6,245 nt of DNA from NCBI GenBank assembly GCA_019509685.1, contig JAEKLU010000091.1:1-6245 (forward strand), in the 5' to 3' direction. This stretch comes from Mesorhizobium sp. GTDB taxonomy: Bacteria; Pseudomonadota; Alphaproteobacteria; Rhizobiales; Rhizobiaceae. Below the pieces are notes generated by a model, which saw only the letters and a program-made list of their open reading frames with translations, was not told where the DNA came from and ran no database searches. Shown here piece by piece: positions 5,310 through 6,245 of the stretch; the first letter of the stretch is position 1, and the number at the start of each line of letters is the position of its first letter. A program made the position numbers and the translations under genes.

Positions 5310-6069
5310 CCCCTGACTTCCGCAGCAGATACGTGTCCATGATCCAGCCCTTTTTCTTGCGAGCCTCCTCGCGAACCTTTTCGATCTCTTCGCCGACGTC
5401 ACCAAGCCGTCCGGAGATGACGATCTCGTCGGGCGTGCCGAGATAGGCGCCCCACTGTATAAGGACATCCTTGTCTACAATCGTGTTGAAGGCGCATTTG
5501 CCGTCGAGCATGACAACGGTTGAGCCGGCATTGGCAGGTAAGCCTTCCTCCGTAAGGCGGCGGCCGGTGGTGACCAGGATCGAATCGCCGATGCGGTTGA
5601 GCGCGGTGGCATGCGCTGCGGCCAACGCCTGGATGGCGGTGATGCCTGGGACGACCTCGAGTTGGAAGGCGATATTGTCTCTTTGCCGCACGCGTTCGAG
5701 GATACGCAACGCGCTGTCATAGAGCGACGGGTCGCCCCAGATCAGGAAGGCGCCGCATCCGTCCTCGGTCAACTCGTCGCGGATCAGGCCTTCGTAGATG
5801 GCGGCAATCGCTTCATGCCAATCGTCGACCGTGGTCCGGTAGGACGATGTCGGCTCGGCGCGAACCGGGACATCGAACTCGACGCGGCGCGATTTCGGGT
5901 TGGTGACGAAGCGATCGCAGATCTGCCGACGCAACTCGGCGAGATCGTTCTTCTTCGCCCCCTTGTCGGGGATGAACAGCACGTCGGCCCGGTTCAGGCC
6001 GTTGATGGCCTGTACCGTCATGTGCTCGGGATTGCCGGCGCCGATGCCGATGACGAGAAGCTTGCGCAT
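5305..6069 (-). CDS. cobF: Precorrin-6A synthase (deacetylating)
   Basis: CobF works in the aerobic cobalamin pathway. It methylates precorrin-5 at C-1 with S-adenosylmethionine and releases acetate to give precorrin-6A. The 254 residues are close to the Pseudomonas denitrificans enzyme (about 260). Tetrapyrrole-methylase motifs are in order: LLVIGIGAGNPEHMTVQA at the N-terminus (4-21), FIPDKG (32-37), FLIWGDPSLYDSALRIL (108-124) for SAM binding, and VVPGITAIQALAAAHATALN (139-158). The N-terminal GAGNPEHMTVQAI with FIPDKG and the C-terminal WIMDTYLLRKSG favour CobF over other methylases of the superfamily. AGGAG (minus strand, 6082-6078) precedes the ATG at 6069. The gene stands apart from other cob genes here, unlike the cobFGHIJKLM order of P. 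denitrificans. No cobalamin riboswitch is visible in the 140 bases upstream. Confidence 0.95.
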   Translation of the reverse strand: MRKLLVIGIGAGNPEHMTVQAINGLNRADVLFIPDKGAKKNDLAELRRQICDRFVTNPKSRRVEFDVPVRAEPTSSYRTTVDDWHEAIAAIYEGLIRDELTEDGCGAFLIWGDPSLYDSALRILERVRQRDNIAFQLEVVPGITAIQALAAAHATALNRIGDSILVTTGRRLTEEGLPANAGSTVVMLDGKCAFNTIVDKDVLIQWGAYLGTPDEIVISGRLGDVGEEIEKVREEARKKKGWIMDTYLLRKSGE

Positions 6070-6179
6070 AGTGCGAACTCCTGCCTGATCGGAAACGGCC
6101 TGTCCAGATCGCCGGCGCCGCGGTGGCTCGCGACTTCAGCGCGGAAGGGCTTTGAAACGCCATGCCGACCGGATAGGTT

Positions 6180-6197
6180 GGCGGAGGCATTTCCGCC
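6180..6197. other. Small hairpin before the gene at 6210
   Basis: GGCGGA (6180-6185) and TCCGCC (6192-6197) form a perfect 6-bp stem with a six-base loop. It ends immediately before the G-rich ribosome binding site (6198-6203) of the next gene. It could affect initiation, but a GC-rich 6-bp dyad is easily found by chance. Confidence 0.3.
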
Positions 6198-6209
6198 GGG
6201 GGGATTTTC

Positions 6210-6245
6210 ATGTTCCGCAGCTTCCTGTTCGCAGTGCTGGCGCTT
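6210..6245 (+). CDS. Start of a probable secreted or membrane protein (cut off by window end)
   Basis: Only 12 codons are visible, reading MFRSFLFAVLAL. The Arg near the start followed by a hydrophobic run looks like the beginning of a signal peptide or membrane segment. GGGGGGA (about 6197-6203) lies six bases before the ATG, a good ribosome binding site. The gene is divergent from cobF with 140 bases between the starts, so promoters for both probably lie there. The product cannot be identified. Confidence 0.6.
   Translation, partial: MFRSFLFAVLAL

Noticed and set aside
6070..6209. Cobalamin riboswitch upstream of cobF
   Set aside because: The gap is only 140 bases, and I could not find the conserved B12-box sequence on the minus strand.

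Overview
The window looks like chromosomal DNA of an alphaproteobacterium of the rhizobial type (Mesorhizobium-like). The evidence is a circularly permuted two-piece tmRNA gene with the tag ANDNYAEARLAA, high-GC codon use, an aerobic-pathway cobF, a DUF2853 gene and a modABC cluster with a ModE-like regulator that is DNA-binding domain only. The species is inferred; no search was run. Most of the content is known families, and I do not see a clearly new multi-gene system. The most interesting points are small.

Layout. Positions 1-246 (minus strand) hold most of the tmRNA gene ssrA; its coding piece runs off the left edge. A divergent upstream region leads to a small DUF2853 gene (454-765, plus). 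A 220-bp gap contains a structured palindromic element and then thyA (992-1786, plus). Fifteen bases after thyA, in the opposite direction, ends a stand-alone molybdate-binding mop gene (1802-2010, minus), which is frameshifted after ten codons. The region between mop and modA carries a Mo-box-like dyad at 2105-2132. modA (2177-2971), modB (2991-3695) and modC (3692-4804) follow as a tight plus-strand operon. After an 88-base gap with a second, weaker dyad comes modE-like (4893-5234, plus). It converges on cobF (5305-6069, minus). The 70-base junction has a tandem octamer and a long hairpin that reaches the stop codons of both genes. A divergent gene beginning with a signal-peptide-like sequence starts at 6210 and leaves the window.

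How the genes work together. ModA captures molybdate in the periplasm, ModB carries it across the inner membrane, and ModC powers this by ATP hydrolysis. The ModE-like protein probably represses the operon at the Mo-box when molybdate is plentiful. It has no Mop/TOBE domain of its own. A separate Mop protein would be the obvious molybdate-binding partner, but that gene is broken here unless the sequence contains an error. ssrA (ribosome rescue), thyA (dTMP synthesis) and cobF (cobalamin synthesis) are housekeeping or pathway genes with no evident functional link to the mod cluster.
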